A stretch of 33,111 bases of DNA, taken from positions 1 to 33,111 of the forward strand of contig VGZC01000056.1 in NCBI GenBank assembly GCA_016872725.1, in the 5' to 3' direction. The stretch comes from Planctomycetota bacterium (GTDB lineage Bacteria > Planctomycetota > Planctomycetia > Pirellulales > Pirellulaceae). The notes below the pieces were generated by a model. The model did no database searches. It was given only the letters and a program-made list of their open reading frames with translations, and was not told the origin of the DNA. How positions within the stretch are numbered: position 1 is the stretch's first letter; each line of letters opens with the position of its first letter. Both the position numbers and the translations under genes were made by a program. Positions 1 through 7,624 of this stretch are shown one piece after another.

Positions 1-3
1 CGT

Positions 4-135
4 TCAAAAATCATGGCGCCGAACGGCGCCGTGGTACGCACCCCCCTCGGATACCCAATCCACCTCAGCCGTCCAAACCGATGAAATCCCGGTCAATTCA
101 GCCGGTGTTCCCAGTGTGGACTTCTTCGGGTTCAT
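4..135 (-). CDS. small ORF coupled to isochorismatase gene, function unknown
   Basis: A 43-codon frame whose ATG (135-133) overlaps the TGA of the upstream hydrolase gene (134-132) in an ATGA arrangement, which favours translational coupling. It begins MNPKKSTLGTPAEL and ends at a TGA at 6-4. No family is recognised, and no signal peptide or membrane segment is visible. It may be a genuine small protein or the start of a longer gene broken by a frameshift near the window edge. The overlap is the only support for reality. Confidence 0.35.
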   Translation of the reverse strand: MNPKKSTLGTPAELTGISSVWTAEVDWVSEGGAYHGAVRRHDF

Positions 136-845
136 ATCGCGTCCCGCTTCGCGCGATTCAGTTCCCGGATCAGCTGGGCCGTCGTGCGCAGCCGCGCGAA
201 CTTGCGCCGCCAGATGTCGAAGCACGTCGCCTGAACCGCGTCGTCCAGCGTGGCCACGCCATCGGTCGCCACAGTGACGTGGTAGTTGCGATTCGCCGCC
301 GAAAGCACCGTACAGTTGACACAGATTTCCGTGACCACCCCTGCAACAATCAGGTGCGTTGATTGTCGGCTGCGGAGTGCCAGGTCGAGCGGCGTATCCA
401 GAAACTTGTCGTAGACATGGCTGGCCACCACCAGCTCCCCGGGCAGTGGGGACAGGGCTGGCACGATGTCGGCCGATTCCGCCCCGCGTCCCGCCTCGGG
501 ACCCACAAGACAGTTGCCCGAAGGGCGGCCGAACCCGTTCGCCTTCCCGTCGCGCGGCGGCAGATGCTCCACACCAAACGGCCGCCCACGCAGGCACGGC
601 ACCGCTGTCGAATAGACGAACTGCGTGAACATGACCGCCACTCCCACCCTGCGGCAGCAATTGATCAAGCGGCGCACGGCAGGCACGATCGCGCGGCCTT
701 TGGGTACTTCCAGGGACGCGCCAGGATCGAGGAACCCGCACTGCATGTCCACCACGAGTAACGAGGTACGATCGGGGAGGCAGCGATGCATGGTGTCAAT
801 GTCGTGTTGCCGGAGTCGCGCCGCCTTGAGGTCGTTGATGATCAT
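132..845 (-). CDS. isochorismatase-family (cysteine hydrolase) protein
   Basis: A 237-residue cytoplasmic protein of the isochorismatase/nicotinamidase-like cysteine hydrolase superfamily, within the usual 180-240 residue range. These enzymes hydrolyse amide or vinyl-ether substrates using an Asp-Lys-Cys triad. The Asp is in the first strand (VVDMQ, D33) and the nucleophile lies in the GVVTEICVNCT stretch (C175). The conserved Lys normally three residues before the Tyr of the Y-x-x-F-x-x-T motif is a Ser here (S142 in ASHVYDKF); K147 lies two residues after that Tyr. This makes classical activity uncertain, and the substrate cannot be named. The start at 845 is the first ATG after AAGGG, but that spacing is too tight to be a good ribosome site; M19 at 791 is an alternative. 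The gene diverges from the secreted protein at 1016. Confidence 0.85.
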   Translation of the reverse strand: MIINDLKAARLRQHDIDTMHRCLPDRTSLLVVDMQCGFLDPGASLEVPKGRAIVPAVRRLINCCRRVGVAVMFTQFVYSTAVPCLRGRPFGVEHLPPRDGKANGFGRPSGNCLVGPEAGRGAESADIVPALSPLPGELVVASHVYDKFLDTPLDLALRSRQSTHLIVAGVVTEICVNCTVLSAANRNYHVTVATDGVATLDDAVQATCFDIWRRKFARLRTTAQLIRELNRAKRDAI

Positions 846-883
846 GCCCTTCAGTATGGGGCCACGTCGGCGGGTGTGCGAGT

Positions 884-895
884 AGGGATTTCCCT
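884..895. promoter_or_regulatory. short inverted repeat in divergent intergenic region
   Basis: AGGGA-TT-TCCCT lies between the divergent hydrolase gene (start 845) and the secreted-protein gene (start 1016). The position would suit an operator, but a 5+5 palindrome can occur by chance and no promoter hexamers are clear around it. Confidence 0.2.
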
Positions 896-1015
896 TACTT
901 GAAGGCGTCCGGATAGGGAGTTTAACATGCGGCAGGCAACTCCCGTTTCCCCGTCACACACCGCACCCTTGTACACGCCACTTCCGCTGAACTGCAAGCC
1001 ACTCGGAGAAATGAC

Positions 1016-4000
1016 ATGATTCCGAACCACACCCCGTGCTGCCGCCCCATGGCATGGTTCGCGCCGCTGCTGGTCATCTTCGGTGTGCTGGCCCTGACGG
1101 CCAACGCCGCAGGGCAGTCGGCCCTCGAAGAGTTCACTTTACGGGAACACTTCGGCGTGAGTCACGCCGATCAGGTGGTGGTTTTCGAACTGCAGAAGAA
1201 GACCGATCCCGGCCAGTACCATCTCCTGGATGAAGCCGGCAAGGATGTGCCGTTCCAGATGGTCGATGGCGGCCCCCACGGCAGCATCGCTTTCGGCATG
1301 GATCTGCCGGCCAACGCCACCCGGACCTTCAAGCTCATGAGCGGGCGCGGATCGAAGGTGCCGGACGGCGTGAAAGTGGACGAGGCCCATGCCGACTACA
1401 TCGAGATCTCCAACGGGGTCGCCGGCGTGCGAGTGCCCAAAGTATACGCGCCGCTCTCCAGCACGCCCAAGACGCCGATTCAAGGCGTGCGTTTCCGCGA
1501 CGGCTCGTGGTCTCCTCCCGGCACGCCGTTGCAGTTCAAGAACAGCAACAACGAAGGCGGCATCACCAGCGTGGACGCCATGACGGTGACCGTGAAGGAG
1601 CGCGGCCCGATCCGCGCCGTCGTCGAGGTGACTTACGCCATCACCTGCCCGGAGCTGAGCTACGGCGCCCTGAAGGTGCGGCCCGCGGGTGCGGCGCACT
1701 ATACCACCACTTTCACGCTGGAACGTGGGCAACCCTCCGTGTTGATCGAGACCGACACCGACCTGTTTTCCACCTTCTCCCTGAGCCTGTATGGAGGCGT
1801 GCGCCCCACGCAGTTGCGCTACTGCGGGAGCATCGCCACCGAGCCCAGGTATGGCCGCATCGAGGACGGTTCGGTGTATCCCGTCGCGCATTCGCGCCCC
1901 GGCATGGATGCCATCGTGGATCTGGATTACGCCAAGCCCGTCGAGGTTGGCTACCAGACCGGGGACGGCATGCGGGGATGGATGCGGTTGTGGGATCCCT
2001 GGGCCCGCGACACCGGCTGGTACTGGCAGATGTACGACGCGGATGGAAAGCCCGACAGCAACCTGATGGGCATCTTCGCCGGCGCTCCGTCGCGCCTGAT
2101 CGGCGCGGGTGACAGCGGCCCTGGAGTCTACAACCGTCCGGGACCCGATGTCGGGATCACGGTGCAGACCAACCTTCGCGGCGGGGACAACTCGCTGCTT
2201 CTCGACACTTCCGCGCGCACGATCCGTTTCGCCTGGGGCATCTTCGCCGGCACGAGAGCCGACGCACCGGACAAACTCACCGACATCCCCGGCGTCAAAA
2301 AGCAGTGGGTTCTGCACGGCAACGGCATCAATCTCCGCAAGCTGATCCGCTGGCAGCTGGACTATCCCGATCCGAACCCGCCCTTCGGCGCCATGTACAT
2401 GCCGCGACCGGCCATCGAGGCCATGATCCAGCGGCTGCGCACCGACGAAGCGTATTACCAAGCCTGCTGCAACAGCGACCCATACAACCGCGATCTGTTC
2501 GATATGTGGCGCGACGCGTCCGGCGCCAAGGCGCACGCGATGGCCGAACAGCTGCACAAGGACATGAGTGGACTGGTGGACGACTGGGCCAACGGCCATG
2601 GCTACATGTCGATGAAGTACTCCAGCCAACCGTGGTTGATTCCGCCCTCGAAAGTGGATCGCTACGACCAGGTACTGGCCAGCGGCTTCCTCAGCCCGGA
2701 AGAAAAGACGCGTCTCAAGGCCGGCATCGCGCTCTTCGCCAACTGGCTCTGGGATGACGACCAGTATCCGTTCCAGACCGGCGAAGACGGCAAGGAGTTT
2801 CTGGCCAGGGTCAACATGGGCAACCCCAACATGGTTGGACAGTGGATGGGCGCACGCGGCACCTACACCTGGTTCATCGCCTCGCATCCGGCCATGGCCC
2901 CACGGTTGAAGGCACCTGCCGGGCGCGTGGGTTCGGTCGTGCCGTATCTGGGGCAAGTCAACGAGTTCGGCGCGCCCTCCGCCTGTCCGCACTACGCAGG
3001 AACTCTCACCCCCATCCACAACGTGGTGATGCAGCGCAACATGCTGGGCTACAAAGATTGGGAGACCGATCCGAAGCTCCCTCGCTTCGCCGATTGGTGC
3101 CTGAACATTATGAGCCCCGCGGACATCCGCTTCGGCGGCCTGCGCAACAACATCGTGGACGGCGACAGCCAGCCCTGCGACGGCGCCACATTGCTGGCGG
3201 AGATGGGGACGTCTTGTGCCGCGTCACACCCGGCCCTCTCGAAACGTCTGATGTGGATGTGGCAGGCCAACGGCCGGCGCCACAGCGGCTTCTACGCGAG
3301 CTCCCATCTGCGCATCAATGAAGACCTGCCGGCCGAAGACCCGCAACTGGGCAACGCCGTCTTCCCGAACTACTGCGCCGTCCTGCGCAGTGCCTGGAAC
3401 ACGCCGCAGGAATCCAGCGTCCACGCCATCATGGGAGATTCCTACTACGACCACCGCGGCAGCAGCAGCGGCGAACTCATGATCTACGCGCTCGGCGTTC
3501 CCCTCTCGCTTGGATGGGAGAACATGTACAGTCCGCACAACCCGACCCCCTACAGCCGATGTGGGTTGGTGCCAGAGAAAGCGTTGTCCATCGCCTGGAA
3601 CGCAGACCTGCCCAGCGTATACGAACCGGCTGAACCCTGGGACTGGAAAACGCAGAGGCAGGACGCCTTCGCCTCCTTCCGCGACAGCGCGTGGGCCAAG
3701 ATGTCCTCAGGTGCCAACGAAGGCGATCTGAAGTGGACGCGTCAGGTGTCCTTGGTCCACCCGGACCCGTCGTGTCCGCTACTGCTCATCAGGGACACGC
3801 TGGAAGGCGAGCGGGCGGCCGAGCCGATGATCTTCAACATGCACCTGGTGGCCGAGGGCCCCGTGGAGACCGCCGCCGGGGCCGTCTCGCCCGGCGAGGC
3901 GTTCTGGGACGTCGGCGACAGGAACAAGCAGCAGCCGCCCGCCGGGGGCAAGGCCTACCTGCTGCCGGCCGGCCTGAACAAGTTCGCCTTCCAGGGCCAG

Positions 4001-4621
4001 CAGTTCGGCAAGGCGGGCGAAGCGCCGGCCATTGATTTCGAACTCTACTCCTTTGCCAAGGACCCGCGCGAATTCTGCCTCGGCGGCTGGGGCCACAATG
4101 TCAGCCAGGGCGCACATGTGGACAACGTTTTTCGGCCGGTCAACGGCCGCCCCTACGAGCTGCGCCAGCACATCCTGCACATCAAGGGTGCGGGTGGTTT
4201 CACCACGCTCATCGTGCCGCGTCTCAAGGGCGCGGCGGTGCCAGTCGTGAAACAGGAAGGCGAGGCGTTCCGGGTCGCGCTCAAGAGCGGGGAACTGGTG
4301 GTGTCGGCCGACGGCTACAGCTACACCGGGACGAACAAAGCGGTGGCCACCACCTTCGGCGCCGCGGACGTGGCGGCGGAAGGGCTGTCCGTGAAGGGAG
4401 GGCCGACGGAACTGGTCCATGACAAGAAGGCCGGGACCATCGCCGTCACGGCGCACCGTGCCGGTGGGCAGCGCGTGATTGGAGTGTCAGCAGGTAGTTG
4501 GGAGACGCAGGATTCGGCAATGGTGTGGGACGTGCCCAGCAGGACATGGCGGATGAGCTACGAGGGCGGCAGCCCAGGGAATACCATTGCCAAGACGGTC
4601 CTGCTGCGCAAGAAATCCTAA
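1016..4621 (+). CDS. large secreted protein, possibly polysaccharide lyase-like
   Basis: A 1201-residue exported protein. Residues 1-35 form a signal peptide: a hydrophobic core (WFAPLLVIFGVLALTANA) followed by an AxA-type site. GGAGA lies seven bases before the ATG at 1016. The N-terminal ~330 residues look beta-rich. A middle part (about 430-850) is rich in Trp, Tyr and His, with segments such as HYAGTLTPIHNVVMQRN, as expected of an alpha/alpha-toroid. The last ~300 residues again look like a beta-sandwich, with a stretch (LVHPDPSCPLLLIRDTLEG) resembling the start of heparinase II/III-type C-terminal domains. This three-part layout suggests a polysaccharide lyase or a related carbohydrate-active enzyme, but no catalytic residues can be assigned. 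It stands alone with no transporter or sulfatase beside it. Function is inferred from architecture only. Confidence 0.85.
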   Translation: MIPNHTPCCRPMAWFAPLLVIFGVLALTANAAGQSALEEFTLREHFGVSHADQVVVFELQKKTDPGQYHLLDEAGKDVPFQMVDGGPHGSIAFGMDLPANATRTFKLMSGRGSKVPDGVKVDEAHADYIEISNGVAGVRVPKVYAPLSSTPKTPIQGVRFRDGSWSPPGTPLQFKNSNNEGGITSVDAMTVTVKERGPIRAVVEVTYAITCPELSYGALKVRPAGAAHYTTTFTLERGQPSVLIETDTDLFSTFSLSLYGGVRPTQLRYCGSIATEPRYGRIEDGSVYPVAHSRPGMDAIVDLDYAKPVEVGYQTGDGMRGWMRLWDPWARDTGWYWQMYDADGKPDSNLMGIFAGAPSRLIGAGDSGPGVYNRPGPDVGITVQTNLRGGDNSLLLDTSARTIRFAWGIFAGTRADAPDKLTDIPGVKKQWVLHGNGINLRKLIRWQLDYPDPNPPFGAMYMPRPAIEAMIQRLRTDEAYYQACCNSDPYNRDLFDMWRDASGAKAHAMAEQLHKDMSGLVDDWANGHGYMSMKYSSQPWLIPPSKVDRYDQVLASGFLSPEEKTRLKAGIALFANWLWDDDQYPFQTGEDGKEFLARVNMGNPNMVGQWMGARGTYTWFIASHPAMAPRLKAPAGRVGSVVPYLGQVNEFGAPSACPHYAGTLTPIHNVVMQRNMLGYKDWETDPKLPRFADWCLNIMSPADIRFGGLRNNIVDGDSQPCDGATLLAEMGTSCAASHPALSKRLMWMWQANGRRHSGFYASSHLRINEDLPAEDPQLGNAVFPNYCAVLRSAWNTPQESSVHAIMGDSYYDHRGSSSGELMIYALGVPLSLGWENMYSPHNPTPYSRCGLVPEKALSIAWNADLPSVYEPAEPWDWKTQRQDAFASFRDSAWAKMSSGANEGDLKWTRQVSLVHPDPSCPLLLIRDTLEGERAAEPMIFNMHLVAEGPVETAAGAVSPGEAFWDVGDRNKQQPPAGGKAYLLPAGLNKFAFQGQQFGKAGEAPAIDFELYSFAKDPREFCLGGWGHNVSQGAHVDNVFRPVNGRPYELRQHILHIKGAGGFTTLIVPRLKGAAVPVVKQEGEAFRVALKSGELVVSADGYSYTGTNKAVATTFGAADVAAEGLSVKGGPTELVHDKKAGTIAVTAHRAGGQRVIGVSAGSWETQDSAMVWDVPSRTWRMSYEGGSPGNTIAKTVLLRKKS

Positions 4622-5274
4622 TGGTCAGAGGCTCTGTCAATTCGTCCAATTCAGCCATTTGGAATATTTCGTGGCGGCGAGCTACGGTAGCCAAAACACG
4701 TTCGCGATCGAACTCCAGCGAGCACTGGTCTGGACAGACGCTGAGTCAAGCGTGTTTGGCACGGGCCCGAGTCGGGCCCGTGGGTCAATTGGACGCGAAG
4801 CACCAAGAAGAAGTCGAACTCGCGGCACGCGAGTGCACCGGCCTGTTCCAGCGATCCAGCTGATGTTTCGAGGGCAGAATCCATGAACCGGTACTTGAAC
4901 GTGCTGAAGGCCGCGGCGTACCCGTACACCACCCGATGAGCCACCGCTGGACAATGGGCCGGACGATCCCGAGGAGCCGGATGAACCTGAACCGCTGCTA
5001 TGACGCGCAAAGTAGTGGCGGACATACGAAACAAACTGTGTGGTAATTGGCGACTGTTCCCGCGGGGGGCACGGGCAGTTCACGGCGGGGGAGGACCCGT
5101 GACGGATTTGACGTATACTTGACGGATTGAACGCTTGGTTTATGGCTTGTTTTATAGTGTGTAGTTGTTCAAGAAGAAGATATGTCAATATGTCAACCGG
5201 TATCTCTCGTACCCTGTGTACGTCCGTCTTTCTTATAGAGAAGCCCCGGTTGACGGATTGACAGATTGACGGAT
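4622..5274. other. gap without a confident gene; gene debris and repeats
   Basis: A 653-base stretch between the secreted protein and the winged-helix ORF. It holds a perfect 11+11 inverted repeat at 4760-4782, a short plus-strand acidic Pro/Glu/Asp-rich frame ending at 5003 (PDDPEEPDEPEPLL) with no start, which resembles the tail of a lost gene, and an A+T-rich segment at about 5105-5240 flanked by TTGACGGAT-type repeats. No complete gene is supported. Confidence 0.5.
4760..4782. repeat. perfect 11-bp inverted repeat
   Basis: CACGGGCCCGA, one base, then TCGGGCCCGTG. It would form a very stable GC hairpin in RNA but has no T-run on either side, so it is not a standard intrinsic terminator. 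It lies 139 bases after the stop of the secreted-protein gene, and could end or stabilise that transcript or be a protein-binding palindrome. Confidence 0.5.
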
Positions 5275-5275
5275 T
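5100..5275. repeat. TTGACRGA iteron-like repeats around an A+T-rich core
   Basis: Three head-to-tail 8-bp units, TTGACGGA/TTGACAGA/TTGACGGA, occupy 5250-5273. Further copies are TGACGGATT at 5100-5108, TTGACGTAT at 5108-5116 and TTGACGGATT at 5119-5128, with inverted TGTCAATATGTCAA-type copies at about 5183-5196. The DNA between is A+T-rich for this genome. The array abuts the 3' end of the winged-helix ORF. Iterons beside an A+T-rich segment are typical of plasmid or phage replication origins; that function is inferred. Confidence 0.45.
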
Positions 5276-5607
5276 CATCGGATCGCATACACCAGTCTGG
5301 GGCGTGTTGAGGTCTCCACCTGCCTAGTTTCGATCAATCCCGCCTCTTCGAGATTGGCGATGACCTCGTTCCGCTCACGTTGCGACAGCCACTGCGTGCG
5401 CCTGGACAATTCGCGGCGGCCGATCTGACCACCGGCGTCGCGAATCACACGCAATACTTTCTTCTGGCGCGCGTCGAATTGTCCGTCGGCGACCCATTGG
5501 CCGGCCAGGAACAGCACTCGACGCGTCAGATACTCCGACAGTTCGCAGGCGCCAACGGCATCGAGCAGGTCGCCGGCGAACTGGGCCCGATTGGAGCGCG
5601 AAGCCAT
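5275..5607 (-). CDS. winged-helix protein, probable C-terminal remnant of a replication-type protein
   Basis: A 110-residue frame. Residues ~45-100 (ARQKKVLRVIRDAGGQIGRRELSRRTQWLSQRERNEVIANLEEAGLIE) read as a winged helix-turn-helix: helix, helix, a recognition helix, then a short wing ending RPRLVYAIR. Similar segments end the DUF3987-type primase/helicase-like proteins of mobile elements, so this may be the surviving tail of such a protein; that link is from memory of the family. Its ATG (5607-5605) overlaps by two bases the ATG of the opposite gene at 5606, so one of the two starts is probably artificial. Iteron-like repeats lie just past its stop. It could be a free small DNA-binding protein or a broken gene. 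Confidence 0.45.
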   Translation of the reverse strand: MASRSNRAQFAGDLLDAVGACELSEYLTRRVLFLAGQWVADGQFDARQKKVLRVIRDAGGQIGRRELSRRTQWLSQRERNEVIANLEEAGLIETRQVETSTRPRLVYAIR

Positions 5608-6049
5608 GATTGATCACGTTGGGAAGAACCAACAGGAAAACTACCCGGGCCTGACCGTGTCGCGCGACGGCGACGCGATCGTGGTGCGAATCCCCGTCCG
5701 CTTCCACCGGCGCAACGGCCGCCAGATGGTGCTCACGCACGGCGGCACCAACGGCCAGGCCGGACCAGAACGTGAGACTAACGGGTCACTCGTCTCCGCC
5801 CTCGCGAAGGCCTATCGCTGGCAGGAGCAGCTCGAGTCCGGAGAATACGCCAGCCTCGAAGACCTGGCAGCGGCTAACGGTGTCGACCGCACCTACGTCG
5901 GCCGCATTCTACGGCTTACGTCGCTGGCTCCGGAAATAGTCGAATTGATTCTCGCTGGAAACGAACCTGAGGGAATCAGTCTCAGGCGACTGCAGAAAGA
6001 CCTGCCCCTAGAATGGTCGGTTCAATTGCGGAGGAAGAACAGCAGCTGA
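5606..6049 (+). CDS. recombinase-associated helix-turn-helix protein
   Basis: A 147-residue protein with a C-terminal DNA-binding segment, LEDLAAANGVDRTYVGRILRLTSLAPEIVELILAG, followed by EGISLRRLQKDLPLEW. The helix-turn-helix is ParB/KorB-like. From family knowledge, near-identical segments occur in small ORFs next to serine recombinases in planctomycete and proteobacterial mobile elements, where the protein is usually left uncharacterised. No recombinase is present here, so the locus looks like a reduced element. The start at ATG 5606 is preferred to TTG 5591, which runs back into the opposite gene. The stop at 6049 faces the stop of the HNH gene (6069), 19 bases away. Confidence 0.7.
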   Translation: MIDHVGKNQQENYPGLTVSRDGDAIVVRIPVRFHRRNGRQMVLTHGGTNGQAGPERETNGSLVSALAKAYRWQEQLESGEYASLEDLAAANGVDRTYVGRILRLTSLAPEIVELILAGNEPEGISLRRLQKDLPLEWSVQLRRKNSS

Positions 6050-6068
6050 GGCCGGCGAGTTGCATGAG

Positions 6069-7502
6069 TTATCGGCCCTCTGCAGGCCCGTCCGCACCTG
6101 CCAAATTCACAGCGCACTGTTCCGGTCTTTTGACACAGTACTTCTCTCGCTCCCGTGCGACCAAGTGACGCAGATCGTCCACTGACCTTGTGTCTTTGCC
6201 AAGGTGTAATACCCTGTGGCAGTTCGCGCACACCAAGTGCAGATCTTCGATTCGCGTCGTCTCTCCCGGCTCCATTCGGGATATCGGGATTCCGTGGTGG
6301 CATTCGATGAAACCGTCTGCTATTCCTGCATATGCCACAGAGAAGTCGAAACCGCAGACTTCGCACTTGAGACACCCTTTCTCACGAAAGACAATTTCCT
6401 TCTTTCGTTTTACCAACCGGGGATTTCTTTCGCGGATTTTGTGGAGACGAAGTTGTATCCTGCCCTCGGCAGCCTCATCCACATCTACGGATTCGTCGAC
6501 AAAGCGCGGCCACCCTCCAGCAAGCTGCTCCAGCCTCTCCCACTGATTGTGCGAAATCTTGAAGACTGTCCCACCAGTAGCACGGGACACGGACAGGTCG
6601 GCGAGCAATCCAGTGCGATCTTCGTGCAGCCACAATGGCAGTCGATTGGAACGGACGTATCGGACCCACACGCTGCGGGCTGGGTCCTTTTCTCGTTTAC
6701 CTGACCTCCAATATTCTTGCAGGCACTCAGGCTCAGCGATATCGACCGGATCCGTCAACACCGTGCCGAGCGCGACGATCCCACGCTGATTTCCGTCGCC
6801 CGCCGCTTTCCAGATGGCGACCCGGTCGCCAGCGTGCACGTCTCCCCGTGATACCGCCCAGAGATCTTCGACCAAGTCATTCAGCGCGTCCTCAATGCGA
6901 TAGTGTCGCGGATTGCAGAGTAATGCCCAGTAGTGACATACCTGAATGTTCTGCTTCGCATCAATGAGAGCGGCAGCCTCCGGGCTCACTGCGCGAATCC
7001 TCGGCATGAGCGACACGAGGTCGATGGGCTGTATCGACATTTGGCCATTGAACCGTGGGCAGGCATTTCGAAGCTCTTGGACGGGTAATCCTTCCAACGT
7101 TACGAAGGTAGACTCGAACGTCGCTTCGTATTCCGTACAAGGGACAATGTCTGTCTTTGGCTCATCAAACTCGTGACCTTTTCGGCAGCGAAAACGCGGC
7201 GTCTTAGTTTCTCGAACCTTGCTCTGTGCAATCCCGCATACGGGGCAGCGATGAAGTGTCTTTCGTCCATCGCGCTGATGGATGTGCTCAACTCTTCCTA
7301 CGCCGATGGCACCGTCGGGTGTAGTCAGAACAACAAGATCATCGACTGTCAGTTGCTTGTGATTCGGCACGAGGCTATCGTAGCGATACGTCCGGTTTGG
7401 AACGTCGTCGTAACCGACGTTCCCCGAATACGCCCTACGGTCACCGTAAGCCAACAGGAGCCAAGCACGACATTGATTCGTTGCTTCACCAACGTTGCTC
7501 AT
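6069..7502 (-). CDS. EVE-domain HNH endonuclease, probable modification-dependent restriction enzyme
   Basis: A 477-residue cytoplasmic nuclease with three visible parts. Residues ~13-75 form a PUA/EVE-like reader (AYGDRRAYSGNVGYDDVPNR, then VPNHKQLTVDDLVVL), followed by a zinc-ribbon-like CPVC at 86-89 and C106/H110. Residues ~190-318 are an EVE domain (YWALLCNPRHYRIEDAL... GDRVAIWKAAGDG... GIVALGTV), a fold that reads modified cytosine or adenine. Residues ~375-433 are an HNH nuclease: C380-x2-C383, E400-C-H-H403, then VCANCHRVLH with C425, C428 and H429/H433. EVE-HNH fusions are known from type IV, McrA-like restriction of modified phage DNA; the substrate here is inferred. The gene is less GC-rich than the genomic core, diverges from the nuclease-like gene at 7625, and lies in a probable island next to ssrA. 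Confidence 0.85.
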   Translation of the reverse strand: MSNVGEATNQCRAWLLLAYGDRRAYSGNVGYDDVPNRTYRYDSLVPNHKQLTVDDLVVLTTPDGAIGVGRVEHIHQRDGRKTLHRCPVCGIAQSKVRETKTPRFRCRKGHEFDEPKTDIVPCTEYEATFESTFVTLEGLPVQELRNACPRFNGQMSIQPIDLVSLMPRIRAVSPEAAALIDAKQNIQVCHYWALLCNPRHYRIEDALNDLVEDLWAVSRGDVHAGDRVAIWKAAGDGNQRGIVALGTVLTDPVDIAEPECLQEYWRSGKREKDPARSVWVRYVRSNRLPLWLHEDRTGLLADLSVSRATGGTVFKISHNQWERLEQLAGGWPRFVDESVDVDEAAEGRIQLRLHKIRERNPRLVKRKKEIVFREKGCLKCEVCGFDFSVAYAGIADGFIECHHGIPISRMEPGETTRIEDLHLVCANCHRVLHLGKDTRSVDDLRHLVAREREKYCVKRPEQCAVNLAGADGPAEGR

Positions 7503-7558
7503 GAGTATCCGCCTCGTGGACAGACGAGTCGTAAGAGATGAAGGAATACCAACCTCTG

Positions 7559-7586
7559 TTACACGTCATGGCCCGCATTCTATCAT
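7559..7586 (+). promoter_or_regulatory. candidate sigma-70-type promoter for the 7625 gene
   Basis: TTACAC (7559-7564) and TATCAT (7581-7586) are separated by 16 bases, placing a start site near 7593, about 30 bases before the GTG at 7625. Each hexamer matches four of six consensus positions. The call is by eye. Confidence 0.35.
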
Positions 7587-7587
7587 C

Positions 7588-7605
7588 ATTTTGTTGCGAC
7601 AAAAT
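7588..7605. promoter_or_regulatory. candidate operator palindrome between divergent nuclease genes
   Basis: ATTTTGT-TGCG-ACAAAAT, a perfect 7+7 inverted repeat with a four-base centre. It lies just downstream of the candidate -10 box and over the expected start site of the 7625 gene, inside the 122-base divergent promoter region. Binding here would block the rightward promoter and could affect the leftward one. The cognate repressor is unknown; no regulator gene sits next to it. Confidence 0.4.
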
Positions 7606-7624
7606 CCGATTCGGAACGTGAAAA

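Noticed and set aside
1139-3019. 626-codon minus-strand open frame
   Set aside because: Antisense to the secreted protein, which has a signal peptide and ribosome site; the minus frame has neither.
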